This document shows, in pieces, positions 32,130 to 43,344 of a stretch of 64,000 bases of DNA. Below the pieces are notes generated by a model, which saw only the letters and a list, made by a program, of their open reading frames with translations, was not told the origin of the DNA and searched no databases. The DNA comes from Branchiostoma floridae (taxonomy: Eukaryota; Chordata; Leptocardii; Amphioxiformes; Branchiostomatidae), in the NCBI RefSeq assembly GCF_000003815.2, contig NC_049994.1, positions 101,437 to 165,436 of the forward strand, in the 5' to 3' direction. Every line of letters starts with the position of its first letter. Position 1 is the stretch's first letter. A program made the position numbers and the translations under genes.

Positions 32130-32970
32130 CACTCCTTGGAAAGTTCAGCTACATATGAAAATTTACACAGATTGTTTCTGCAAGGGATTAGAAAGGCCAT
32201 GTTTGAAACAGCATGCTATGAGCATCAGCTTGTACCCTCTGATGGTGCTCTAAAGCTTCACTGGAAACGCTGCAATTGGGGTTAAAGGCTGTGGAGATCT
32301 GCAGACAGCTCCGATATTCAAATCAGAAATCTCCAAGGAAGATTTTGCAGCACACTCACACGGTAGATTTAAGGTATACACACTGATAATTTCCATTTAA
32401 CTCTAGCGAGACATGGACAAGAAGTTGTTTTTCTAACTATCCCGATATTTTAGAAGATGTTTTATTTACCATCAGCCCTCCGCGGGGGCCGCGCGGGAGC
32501 CACGGTAACCCGATACTCCCCCTTAGAATGGACTATATAGAATATAGAATAAGATAATGTTGTACACAAATGTAATAAACAGCAAATTTTTGACATAAAA
32601 AGTGTCAAACCTATGTTGTATTACTTGTGAGAAATTCTGAGTTAGAAAAAATTATGTAACCTTTGTTGTATTGTATGGTGACTGGATATGATTTTGGAAA
32701 TGGTTAGACATTTCAAATAGCCTTCACTATCTATCAGTAACACTGAGGAGGTCTTGTTGAATAGTTTGTTTTATATCCATATATGTAGAAAGACGATGAA
32801 CTAAAATTTTAGATTGTCCAATACCAATAGGAAACGAAAGTAAGACAAAGTCAACATAATGTAGATGCAGAACAATTAGCTACTGTTGTTTAAAGAAAAG
32901 TACCGGAAAGGTGGACACGTTTAGCCTTCATTTACTGTCATTTCAAAGTTTGCAATTGTACATTAACTAG
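32130..32970. repeat. Dispersed repeat copy, paralogue of 19040-20010
   Basis: Same block order as the 19 kb copy, including the 40-bp GC-rich ccgcgggggccgcgcggg island inside AT-rich sequence. The left part (32130-32300) matches the reverse-transcriptase fragment there, followed by unrelated sequence before similarity resumes at about 32380. Confidence 0.9.
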
Positions 32971-33069
32971 CATACAACACATTATGTATTTGAAAAATAC
33001 CTTTGCTGTATTTTTATGAAACGTGGAAGTTTAGATATTTCAAGTCATTTTGTGTCACACTATTGTATT

Positions 33070-33530
33070 TACAGGTGTGGACTGACATGGTGTTTGAACA
33101 GACTATCAATTTGGACAGCAAAGCAAAGGGAGGAATCATCGGCATAGAGAGAATCTGCAATTAGCCGATGGTTCCTAACTAGCCATGAGGGAACGTCAAT
33201 AACTTCAGCTACAAAACAGCTCTGTGGCATGTATCATGCTGAAAAGGTCGGGAGTCATAAGGATACAGGATCAAGAAGAATCCAGAGGGATGAAAGATAT
33301 TGACTACAATTACCACTGAGAATCTAGAAGAATAAACCATTCTACATCGTTGCAGACTTACATGGTCCTTTCCCTATATGCAACAATGCCACGGGGGTAG
33401 CTATGGCTGATGACCAAGCAGTCCGTCTGTTAAACTGTATTGAGGTGCTGAAAAGGGGGACAAGTTTGTCGATGAAAGGATGAAGACTAAGGAACGCCTT
33501 ATGGAATAAGCTCACTTAGGTCAATGTGAA
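33070..33530 (+). pseudogene. Degenerate coding fragment, unnamed invertebrate family
   Basis: Broken frames give VWTDMVFEQTINLDSKAKGG, ISRWFLTSHERASITSATKQ, then ADLHGPFPICNNATGVAMAD and FVDERMKTKERL. The series resembles a widespread repeat-associated invertebrate protein that I recognise only by its W-x-DMxxEQxxN-x-DSKxxGGI motif. I do not assign a function. Several stops and frame changes are present. Confidence 0.45.
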
Positions 33531-34454
33531 GACGTTTTCCGTTCTGGCAAAAGTGAAGCGCATCAAGTGTTCTGATAAGAAGGCAATCATAATCTCAGCA
33601 GACAACATTGAATATATTAAAGAACTTGCTGAAGCTGAACAGAGTAGTACTAGTTGTAATGAAATCTGCGATCATTACTATGCTGCCTGTCAGCAAGAGG
33701 CCCATGCTGTTCCTGATTCCTGCCTCACGATATGCAAATAATGCAATAAAGCATATCAAGACCTGCAACACAGGAGTCATAAACTCGAGATTGAAGTGCA
33801 GGAACTAAAAACTGTCAATGAAAGTACAAAAAACACCAAGCCAGTCAGATGTCACATAGAACAAATGAAGGACTCAGACGCCAAGATGTCGCTGCACACA
33901 GGTCTGACTTATGCACTTTTCATGTTGGTCTTCAACACAGTAGTATTAAAGTTACTCAACCTTCAATATTACAAGGGATCATCATCTGCAACCATTGAGA
34001 ATTACCATAGGGCAAAAAACAAAAACCAGTCCTAAAGCGTTTCTTGTTGCCTAAAAATGATTTGTTAACGGTGCTTATGAAGACAAAACTTTTGTAGAGG
34101 ACGTCCTTGTTCATCTCTTTTGTTGTCGACTTGGTTACCCCTGCTTGCTCTCAAACTGTCTCCATTAAGCTTTAATATCCCTATTGCTTCAAGTGTACAA
34201 AAATGTCAGAGCAATCATAGACTGCACAGAAATTGAAGTTCAGATTCAATCACTAGCCAAAGCAGATGGCCAGACACAAAAATAGGCCAACCTGAAAGGT
34301 TCTGATTGCCTGCACCCTCGCAGGTACAGATAGCACTTTTGCCTGTAAAAGTGCTGTTGGAAAGATGAGTGATTAAGAAAAATTGTTTCCAGGTCTAATG
34401 TAGTTGGGTGTTGTGATTATGGTGATACCCTCTTTGATGACAGGGGGTTCAATA
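33530..34454 (+). pseudogene. PIF/Harbinger-like DDE_Tnp_4 transposase, copy 1, 5' part
   Basis: Contains a coiled-coil-like stretch (KAYQDLQHRSHKLEIEVQEL), SDAKMSLHTGLTYALFMLVF (the D.KM.FYTGL..ALF segment that precedes the DDE domain), RAIIDCTEIEVQI (first catalytic Asp block) and, at the right edge, GDTLFDDRGF (second Asp block, in broken frames). Interrupted at 34454 by a 902-bp transposon; the remainder resumes at 35359. Confidence 0.75.
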
Positions 34455-35356
34455 CAGTCAAACCTGTATTAGCGGCCACCTTTGCATAACGGCCACCTGC
34501 CCATAGTGGCCACTTTTTGTCGGTCCCTTGGATTCGTAATGATTAAGAAATAGGCTTAGCGGCCACCTGTCCAACGCGGCCACGGCCACACGATTTCCGG
34601 TCCCGCAGGTACAAAAACACTGCCGATTACGGCCACGCGGACCGCTGATCTATGTTTCGGCACGCGTTCGGCCATATACAGCTGCCGTATCATCACCCTA
34701 CGCCGGATTTAAAACCTCTTTGATTTATTTTCAAAACAAAACTTCGTAAACTGGCGCTACCCATACCCGCCGACAAGCGAGGTCATATAGTAATAGACGA
34801 CACCAATATTACAGAGGTAAATTGCGTTAAAGTTACGTTCTAATACACTATCGCTTAGGTTAATTTTTATCACAAAAACTTTCTAAATGAATTGTTACAA
34901 AGACAAAATGATATGAACTTCAGACTATGGTGGATTTTATTCTTACATTTATCAAGAGATAAGTCTAAAATGACGAGACTTTTCTTGTGAGTACCACATT
35001 AGCATAATGGGCGAACCTGACGTGTGAACGCGGGAGGGAACACACGGACGGCGAAGTATCAAAGGATACAAGACGAAAGATCAAAGAAATATGACGATAC
35101 CGGTCTCTTCAGACAATATCAACTGTAGAACATTTAAAACTTTTTATAGCTTTTGTTTTCTTAATACATATAGTGTAAAATCATTGCAGTACATGTACAG
35201 TACTGTATTATGTGAATAAAGATCAGTGGGTACTAAAACCATGTGTAACTTATTGCTTGTGGTCAATTAATTAGCATATTCTCTATAGTGGCCACCTCTC
35301 TATAGTGGCCAATTTTGACCAGTCCCTTGAGTGGCCGCTATAGACAGGTTTGACTG
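34455..35356. mobile_element. Non-autonomous Tigger/pogo-like element
   Basis: Termini CAGTCAAACCTGTATTAGCG (left) and, in reverse complement, CAGTCAAACCTGTCTATAGC (right), each followed by GGCCAC repeats. TA flanks lie at 34453-34454 and 35357-35358, as expected for Tc1/mariner-superfamily elements. The interior has no transposase frame. Confidence 0.9.
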
Positions 35357-35358
35357 TA

Positions 35359-35570
35359 TACAAGACCTACTGCTACATAAGGGGGTTACCTAGCTACGTC
35401 CCCCTTTCTAAAGAAGAAGCAATCTGCAGACTCTCAGAATACAAGAACAAAGCGTGTAGCTGATGCTAGAATAAACAGAGAAGTTAATGTTAGAATCAAG
35501 CATTTCAAGATAATGAATGGTCAAATTCTCTCAATATGGGAGGTGTATTGATAAATGTAGTTATCAAAGT
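35359..35570 (+). pseudogene. PIF/Harbinger-like transposase, copy 1, 3' part
   Basis: Continues copy 1 after the insertion: IQDLLLHKGV, then KKKQSADSQNTRTKRVADAR and INREVNVRIKHFKIMNGQI. These match the E(x)xTRRIA..RIHVERAI.RIK.F.I block that carries the third acidic residue region of DDE_Tnp_4 transposases. Frame breaks remain. Confidence 0.75.
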
Positions 35571-35599
35571 CTGTGCTATAACAGACCTACTGCCAAATA

Positions 35600-36105
35600 T
35601 TGTTTCCAGTCTTAAAGCGTTTCCTGTTGCTTCAAAATGAGTTGTTAATGGTGCTCATGAAGACAAAACTTTTGTAGAGGACGTCCTTGTTTATCTCTTT
35701 TGTTGTAATACCACTTTAGTATCACAAATTTTGTCGACTTGGTTAACCCCGCTTGCTCTCAGATCTTCTCTTTTAATCTACTGGCCTACACAGCATGAAA
35801 TCAAGCTTTACTATCCCAATTGCTTTATAAGGTACAAAAAAAATCCATCACTAGTCAAAGCAAATTGCCAGACTACAAAAATAGGCAAACCTTAAAATTT
35901 TTGATTGACTGTACCCCCGCAGGTACAGTGTCATTTGTCTCCAAAAGTGCTGATGGAAAGATGAGTGACAAGGTCAAGGAAATTGTTTCTAGGTCAAATT
36001 TAGTTGAGTACTTTGATTATGGTGATACCCTCTTTGATGACAGAGGGTTCAAAATACAAGACATACTGCTGAATAAGGGGTTACCGTAGTTACCGGTTTT
36101 TCTGA
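35600..36105 (+). pseudogene. PIF/Harbinger-like transposase, copy 2
   Basis: Paralogue of copy 1 without the insertion. The frame at about 35850-36089 shows KFLIDCTPAGTVSFVSKSAD, KMSDKVKEIVSRSNLVEYF and YGDTLFDDRGFKIQDILLNK: the TP.G...FVS...G..SDK and GD..(M/L)ADRGF blocks of DDE_Tnp_4. Truncated on both sides. Confidence 0.8.
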
Positions 36106-36394
36106 CTGGCGAACTATACATTGTGACGTTGTCCATCCCTGTGTTTGATTTGCACATACGATGTACAATGTACATGAATTGCGCCTCTGAGTAGCTCACT
36201 CCTCCCACTGTTGTCAGCTTGCTTAGCTTGCCTATGAATATAGCAAAAACTTTAGAAATTCGTAAAAAGACTAAGACATTAAGTCGAATTGCTATACATA
36301 CCTCTGTGTTACTTTTTATTTTATTTGATATGTATGTACATATATATGTATGTCAGTCTGGGGAGCACATTGAAAATTCCCAACGGAAGAAGTG

Positions 36395-37080
36395 GTTACG
36401 TTCGGAAAGATGATATATCTGTACGGCAATCCACTAGAGATCATATCTCGGCACTAGAGTGCGTAGCTGCCAACGGTTCCCCAATACCACCCGTGATCAT
36501 CTTGGAAATCATTTCCTAGCACGGCGTACAAGTTAGAGGACCCCGACAACGCACTTTACGCCACAACGCCATCGGGGTTCATCGATACTGGCGTACAGTG
36601 GCTGGAGAAGTGCTTCGTAAGACTGTGCTCGACAGAGAGACTTGTAATCCTCCTTCTGGACCAAGGTAATACGCATGTAAATCACAAAGCCATTGACTTT
36701 GCGGTGAAACACGACGTTATCTTATTGGTGCTGCTCACTGCACGCATTTCTTGCAACCCCCCGATGCGTCAGGAGCCCGTTTAGCAGAATAAAGGCAAAA
36801 ATTACAAATGTTGTCAATAACATAAGCCTGGAAAAACCAAACTTCCTCGTGACAAAGTCTACATCTTCCCAAATCTACAAGGTGGCTCGACAATGTCAAC
36901 CATAAAAACAACCTTCAGAAAGACCGGCGTTTACCCCGTGGATCAGAGCCAGATTGCGGAGAGGTGGTTGAAGCTGAATGAAGTGTCAGCATCGAAAGCA
37001 AGATGTCATGAGAAAGAAGTGCACGGAGCTGAAGGACACTCCAAGAGATTTGCTTATAGAGATGCTTATAGTCAAAACTT
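36395..37080 (+). pseudogene. pogo/Tigger-like transposase, copy B
   Basis: Blocks in order: TRDHISALECVAANGSPIPP, YATTPSGFIDTG, VQWLEKCFVRLCSTER, LVILLLDQGNTHVNHKAIDF (second catalytic Asp present), FAVKHDVILL and, near the C-terminus, TTFRKTGVYPVDQSQIAERW. Several frame changes, so inactive. More complete than copy A and the reference for its insertion sites. Confidence 0.8.
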
Positions 37081-37084
37081 ATTG

Positions 37085-38180
37085 CTGCTTTGCTTTAGTT
37101 ACATTTTTGTTCTGTAGTAATGGTAAACACTAGGCTGGCTTTTAAGTAGTACAAGCTTTAATCACATTCCTCCTTTTTTTTTCATCATCATGGTCTTTAA
37201 GCACAAGAGAAGGATGCTTGAAAGTGCTCGCCGTCGTGTCTTGGAAAGGATAAGATGCCTGGACGGTTCTGATTTCACTCGGGCTGCAGAGAGACTTGTT
37301 GACCGAGTGAAAGGGATGTTGAAGATGACACCTTTTTTTAGGTTTAGAGAATGTTCACGTACACACACACACTGTGATTAGTACTTAAAAACAAATACTT
37401 TTGCCTAGAAGTGATGAAAGAAAGTATGGAGAAACCTATTTCTACAATACGCGTACAATATCAGGCTCCAAGAATGCCAGGGCTGGAAGACCTGTAAATC
37501 TTTCGAAGGGGAAAGACGCTTCGCTAAACCGCAAGGGTGGGTTAAGAACTGAGCTTTCTTGTGCTTGAAATAATGTATTAAAATAATTGATGGTTTTATA
37601 TATACGCAAAATTATTTTTGATATTTTATTCCTTTTCACTTTATTTTTACTTTGCAGGAATGTATTATTGAACCTTGTCAGTTACCTTTTTGTTTATTTA
37701 GAACATTATTTAGAACACCTCAATAGTTACCTGTGTTGTTTATTTAGAACTTAAGAATTATTCCTTGTTCAAAGAAATTGTACAGCTTCATTTTCTTTTC
37801 ACTGATGAAGAAATGTGGACATCTTTCGAAACGTCTACTACAATTTTTAAAGTATCCAGAAGTAATGAGTGAATCTTCTTCAATTTCAATGTATCCTGGA
37901 TGACTAATCTTCACAAACATATAAGGGGAAAGACAGTGTCGCTTCTTCATTGGGTACCAGACGGAACGTGGACTTACAAACTAAGAAACCATTTCGGACC
38001 TTGCACAAGCCTTTTATACACGTAAGATGCTGCGAGTCAAATAAAACGGACATGCCTCGAAAGTCAAACTACAGAATAAACTCTCGCAAATCCGGTGCCA
38101 ATCCGTAAGCCAGACGATCTGGACAAAGGCAAAAGAGACGCAGTTGACAAGAATTTTGAAAGTAATTTTTTGACTTACTG
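37085..38180. other. No confident gene
   Basis: A 63-codon plus-strand frame at 37190-37378 with a basic helical segment (KHKRRMLESARRRVLERIRC) is the only coding-like piece. It has no recognisable family and I do not call it a gene. Confidence 0.3.
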
Positions 38181-38183
38181 ACA

Positions 38184-38557
38184 CCGTGATCAAGATCAGC
38201 CACACCGCATCTACAATACAGATGAAGCTGGCTTGGAGATAAATCCGTACCGAAAGAAAGTGACAACGTTTGTGAGATTAATGCCTCAGCGCCGATTATG
38301 TGCATGGAATGTGAAGCCGAAGATTGCTCAATCGTACAACATTTATCGATCATCTTTTCTAAGTGGTTCCCTAGCTTGTCGTGCAGTATTCTGACAGCGT
38401 GTAGTAACGCTATAAAGTGTAGTAAACTGTTTCCAGATCCACGGTTATTGACGCGTATTTTTTTTTTAAATCTTCTTAAGGTGAAGAAGGCAGCATCGAG
38501 GACCAAGGACAGGCTACAACCAGCTGGCAACGTCCGAAACACAAGATATGGAAACAT
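38184..38557 (-). CDS. Hypothetical protein or exon
   Basis: Minus-strand frame from ATG at 38557, open to a good donor (GTGTCA|gtaagt) at about 38184. An internal acceptor (ggaaacag) could start an exon at LLHFIALLHAVRILHDK. The product has a hydrophobic N-terminus and a Cys-containing end (LHLYCRCGVADLDHG). No family recognised; it could be an unrecognised repeat. Confidence 0.25.
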
Positions 38558-38956
38558 GTCCACGAAACAACACTCTGTTTTACGTTTTTGCTGCCTGAGA
38601 CCTTCCTAGTACACTCTGTTTTGCCCAGTGAGTACAAGGAGGAAGAGAAACTGAGCTCTGATATGAATATAACTCCCCATTTGGAAGAGCTGATAACCTG
38701 AAGTCATGGAGTGAATACAATACAAGTTGAGCCCCTAATCTCTGGTGGCTTCGAGTCATGCTTGTGCGCTGTTGTTTTTCAGGTTTAGCTCGGAACAGAT
38801 GATATTGGGTTTCAATCGTACCCGCGCGTGGGAATCTGGGATATTAATTTGTAAGCCTCTAAGTTCAAGCAATTATAAATACCAAGATAGCACGAAATAT
38901 TTTATGATGAATCATTATCATATTTACGACCCGAGATCAGTACGGAAACTAGGTAA

Positions 38957-39829
38957 GGCCACGTTGATTTGATTATATGGATGACATCCGCGCTCGCACC
39001 AATTTTCGGCCATTTCAAAAAAAAAAAAGTTTTCAACCACACAATAAATTATGCAAAGCAGCTGTAAAATGAGCACAAATATCCCGTAGATTGAAAAAAA
39101 AGTATCAGAAAACAGATAACTAATGCCATAGAATGCCAAAATGCATCTTAAGTCAAAGAATAAGATGTGAAAGGACAGAAAGAAAAAAAAAATATATTGT
39201 TGGTTGGGGGAGATACCAGTCCAGAAAATTCAGGTCCAGAGGATCATTTCCAGGTCCGGACATGAACCTGGACCTGATTGTCTGTGGAAACTTGAGAACT
39301 GGCAATACTCAAAACAATGGTAATTGGTCAATTTTGCTACAAAGGAATCTGTTTGGTGGATTATTGGACTCCCACTGCATTTTAAAATCCCATCTCCATG
39401 TAATAAAGGCTAACTGTCTCTGTACCTTTGACTGTAGAAACTTGGTGCAATTGACTATAAACTCTACTTGACTTCGCTCTTGTTGTCTTCTTGGCCCCCC
39501 GGTTAGACCCCAAATGGCTGCCGACATAGTGTGTCCATTTTGTAATTGGCGAAACCTGTTCCTCTGTTGTTTTTTTCAGGTCTGTTTTTTTTTCGGATTG
39601 GTCCAAGAAGAAAAAAATGTTTTGCACCCGTATGATGTACTGGTCCCTACACCTAACTGTTGGTATACCATACTATGTGTGTTTAGTCCTATGTTCAACC
39701 TTCCTGGCCACTTTGATTTCATACTGAAGGCAACTTTTTTTTTTTGCCAAACTTTTTTTTTATTCGCTCGCTCGCATCAGTTTTGGAGTTCCCGGAGGAT
39801 GTCATCCATATAATCAAATCAACATGGCC
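38957..39829. mobile_element. Harbinger-like MITE, copy 3 (contains a nested element)
   Basis: TAA at 38954-38956 and 39830-39832. Termini GGCCACGTTGATTTGATTAT and its mirror (reverse complement GGCCATGTTGATTTGATTAT), followed by mirrored atggatgacatcc and (c)gctcgca blocks. The paralogous locus at 43170-43185 lacks it (see findings). Confidence 0.85.
39205..39657. mobile_element. hAT-like short element nested in MITE copy 3
   Basis: Ends TGGGGGAGATACCAGT and ACTGGTCCCTACACCTAAC are imperfect inverted repeats. The direct repeat tgttggt flanks the element (39198-39204 and 39658-39664). The interior (caggtccagaggatca, gacctg, ttttttcaggtctgttttt, gattggtcc) matches the element at 51893-52282. 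Confidence 0.7.
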
Positions 39830-39834
39830 TAACG

Positions 39835-41000
39835 TGAAATATTTGCTGAGAAAAGAGGTGATGGTACAAGACTTCAATTCCGAATCCGCACTGGTGAGAG
39901 TGAAATGTTGCGATTCAAAAGAACCAATCAGCACGTGCTATGGGGGTGATTGGCAGTTCATTTCCCGCTATTAGAATACAGCAGACGGATTATCGCATAC
40001 TAGCTCGGACAGGACGGTATTTAGGAATATTCAATGTGATGTAATTAAATTGATATTTAAAAAATCAAAAGCTCGTTCTTGTGTGTGAACATCTTAGTCT
40101 CTAAATACTGAGGAAGACACAAATCTCTTTATTCCCGACTTTCTTCGTATCGTTGATCATAAAAGAATATTGTTTTACTTAACCGTGAACTGAGCATTAG
40201 CAGATTAGAGCAGGTATAGATTGAACGTTAAACTGAGTCAAAAAATGTCACACACTGAAATCTAAATATGGAGAGAATACACTGACGATAGGTGTGGAAA
40301 ATATAGTTATACCAAAGCTTAGAAAAATACTTCCACACCAGCAAACACATCATAGGTGCCCACTGTCGCCCTACCTTTTTGTCCTATGTGGAAGTTTTAG
40401 CTATGAAAATTTGAGATAATAGTCCAATCAAACGGCTAATAGTTAATGAAACAAAAATCACACTTGTCGATGACTCAAACTTCCCCATTCAACCCGAACA
40501 GGCTAGATTTGACCATGATTAGCAGATGAAGGTCAGTGCCGATGTTTGATTTTGTATTTCGAGTTTGGCCTTTTCCCTTATTCAGATACAACATTTTCTC
40601 ACATTTTCATTCTGTAAATAGTAGCAATCTGCCATGCGCAGGACCTGCTATGGGCTAAAAGACCTATCCACTATGCGTAGAGAATGGAAAATAGGCTGTT
40701 CTCGATCAAGGCTGAGAGAGACATATTTCAGACAAGTGGCCACCACTTTAGTCTACAGCATTGAAGGGAGCCAAACCACATGTACAAAGGCACTACTGCT
40801 TTGCTGAACAAACCATCAACTTACTTTCCAAGTTCAAACATCAAGGCAAAACATTTTAAGCAAACTTTACTGTTTGTGAAGTTTTTCCTTTTAAATCTGA
40901 GGGCGTCTATTTTTTTATTTGATAATTCGCAAGCCGTCTTCATACCGACGAAGCAATATCTTTCGGGACATTTTTCTGTCACTAAAATGTCACATTAATG
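39835..41000. other. Intergenic; left part is a segmental-duplication arm
   Basis: 39835-40000 is paralogous to 43185-43340 (aaatatttgct(g/a)agaaaagag, gttgcgattt, cagttcatttcccgc). Beyond that I see no feature. Confidence 0.5.
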
Positions 41001-41005
41001 TGGTG

Positions 41006-41195
41006 GCTTGATCACACAAAGTCTACATTCTAGGTCCTGGCGACTGCACCGAAGAGGATGAAAGAAGAAGAACGGAATTCGAATGGACACATGGAAAGGG
41101 GCCTGATCACACATGGTCTATATTCTAGGTCCTGGCGACTGCATCGAAGAGGAAGACAGAAGATGAACGGAATTCGAATGGACACATGAAAAGGA
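41006..41195. repeat. Tandem duplication, 2 x 95 bp
   Basis: Two adjacent copies containing ctaggtcctggcgactgca, cgaagagga and aacggaattcgaatggacac. They differ at only a few positions, so the duplication is fairly recent. Confidence 0.85.
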
Positions 41196-41932
41196 TTACA
41201 CTGATAGTTTATCTAATCACAATTATAGCTGTTCATTTAGAAAGGCGAAAATTAACATTTTCTAAAACATAAGATCACATTTGCATGTAAATATAGCGTT
41301 TGACAGGTAACGTTAACTATATTTCATGTCCCGTCAAGCAATAATGAAAAAGTGACCATTTATATCCTAAGTATGATGTGTATTTGTATATGCAGGCCAA
41401 AAGGCACCACCGTGATCAGGCCACGCAGTCTTATTACGATCCGAACTAGCAACCAGACTTTAGCTTTGATAGAAAAGAATTAGGAAGGTTGCAAAGAGGG
41501 CAACAACTAGCACGTGCGAAGGGGCTGGGAACCCAAGACCAGGTACCCTTTATCCTAAACGAAATTAACATTTACGTTATATAAGTAACAACATCCAAGC
41601 TTCCAATGTAAGAGCGGCGCAAACACAATCCTTCAACAGGACAGGGTATGCAATTGCGAGCTGTTAATGACACAATGGAGGCTTCTTGTGTGGTAACAAA
41701 ATTGTTGTATAATAATAAATGGTCATGTTCAAAACTAATATTTTGCACCGGTCATTCGTAATCCAAAAAAAATAAAATCTCCTTTCACAGATTCCGAGAA
41801 GCATGTCAAAAAATATTCACAAGGGAGATGGCCTAAACAATATAGTTAATATAATAAAAGGTGATACTTCAGAACATTATGCATTGTCTCGTTTTTGCAA
41901 GGCGTTGTAAATGAATTGGCCTACTTAGGTCA

Positions 41933-42938
41933 ATATAGGGCTTATTCAGTCACGTGATCCACCCTCCGGACGCCATGGCAACGAGCGAAGTCGGCCATTT
42001 TGGGGTCCACTTTGAGCGCGGCTCACAGCGGCTCGCCATGCAACTCTCCGTAAAAATTGAAAATATTTCTTATGCGACGCACAATTTCCCTTCAAAACGT
42101 TTAGGTTCATAATCAGGGTGTGCTATCTTGTGGTGGGATGTTGGTCTAGCACTGGTAAAGCTTACACACATCGGGTAACAGTTAAGTTTGTTTCGCGTTT
42201 CTCGTGTAACAAACAAGCAAAGCCGGGACGGGAACGAAGTCATGTACTAATGTACTAGTGCTACGACTCGGAAACAAATGTGGGTTTCTGTCATAAGTAG
42301 AGCTCATCTTACTGGTAGAATTTTCAGAACGAATGTGTGTAGTACAAATTTTGTATCTGAACAAGACAGTAAACGATGGGTCAGATAGTTAAACTTTCAA
42401 CGACGGTCGACTGGGTACCTACTCCGGCACAACGTAAATACATGTAACATGGACCTACACTCCACTAAAGCAGGAAGGACAAAATAGAGCTGCACAAACA
42501 GCGAAGCCAAGAAATGATAGGAAGAACATATTCCCAGGTTCTGTGAAGAATTTCTTAAAAACAAAAGTACAACATTTAACGTTAATAATGGCTATCACAG
42601 TGTCTGTGAACAACAACGTCACAAATGAGCTCACCCACAAAATTCACTATGAACTGATACTCCACTGTCACTGTTGCCGTGCTCAGGCGGGGACCCGGAG
42701 TGGGTCAAACTTTCCCTCACTGATAATGGGAAAATGGGTAATTTCCACCCAATTTGTGTAGTGAAAATAAGATTTAAGGTTGTAGACTCTTTGCATAGTC
42801 AAACATCGTGCAACCCACTTCACTTTCTTCGGACACTTGGAGACCCACGCTGTACATCGCTGTACGGTAGCGCATGGACCCCAAGATGGCGGCGCACGGG
42901 AGCAAGGGGTGATGACGTCACGTGAATAAGCCCTATAT
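41933..42938. mobile_element. DNA transposon-like element with long inverted termini
   Basis: Left ATATAGGGCTTATTCAGTCA and right, in reverse complement, ATATAGGGCTTATTCACGTG. Similarity continues imperfectly for about 70 bp through (t/c)ttggggtcca. The interior of about 850 bp has no long frame. The right terminus contains CAAGATGGCGGCG, a YY1-like motif, and a TGACGTCA. Confidence 0.75.
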
Positions 42939-43029
42939 GAACAGAACACGATGAGACCATTGGATATCTGTCTTAGCATGTGTTAGCACAGTATCAGTTA
43001 CCATTATGAAGTGGAATTCGTACTCGATG

Positions 43030-43340
43030 TAGTTGATATCGGGTTTCCATCGTTCCCGCTCGAGGACCTGTGATCATATTTGTAAGCTTCTACGTTCAAG
43101 CGGTTATAAATACCAAGCTAGCACGAACATTTTGATGAATACTTATCATATTTATGATCTTAGATCATTACAAAAACTATTTTAATGTTAAATATTTGCT
43201 AAGAAAAGAGAGAATGGTGCCAGACTTCAGTCCAAAATCTACATTAGTGTGAGAGAAATGTTGCGATTTTATAGAACCAATCATCGGGTTGCTTTTTGGT
43301 GATTGACAGTTCATTTCCCGCCATAGATCTAGAATGCAGT
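43030..43340. repeat. Segmental repeat, uninterrupted paralogue of 38800-40000
   Basis: Matches 38800-38953 then jumps to 39835-40000, so it shows the locus before MITE copy 3 inserted. Confidence 0.85.
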
Positions 43341-43344
43341 GATG

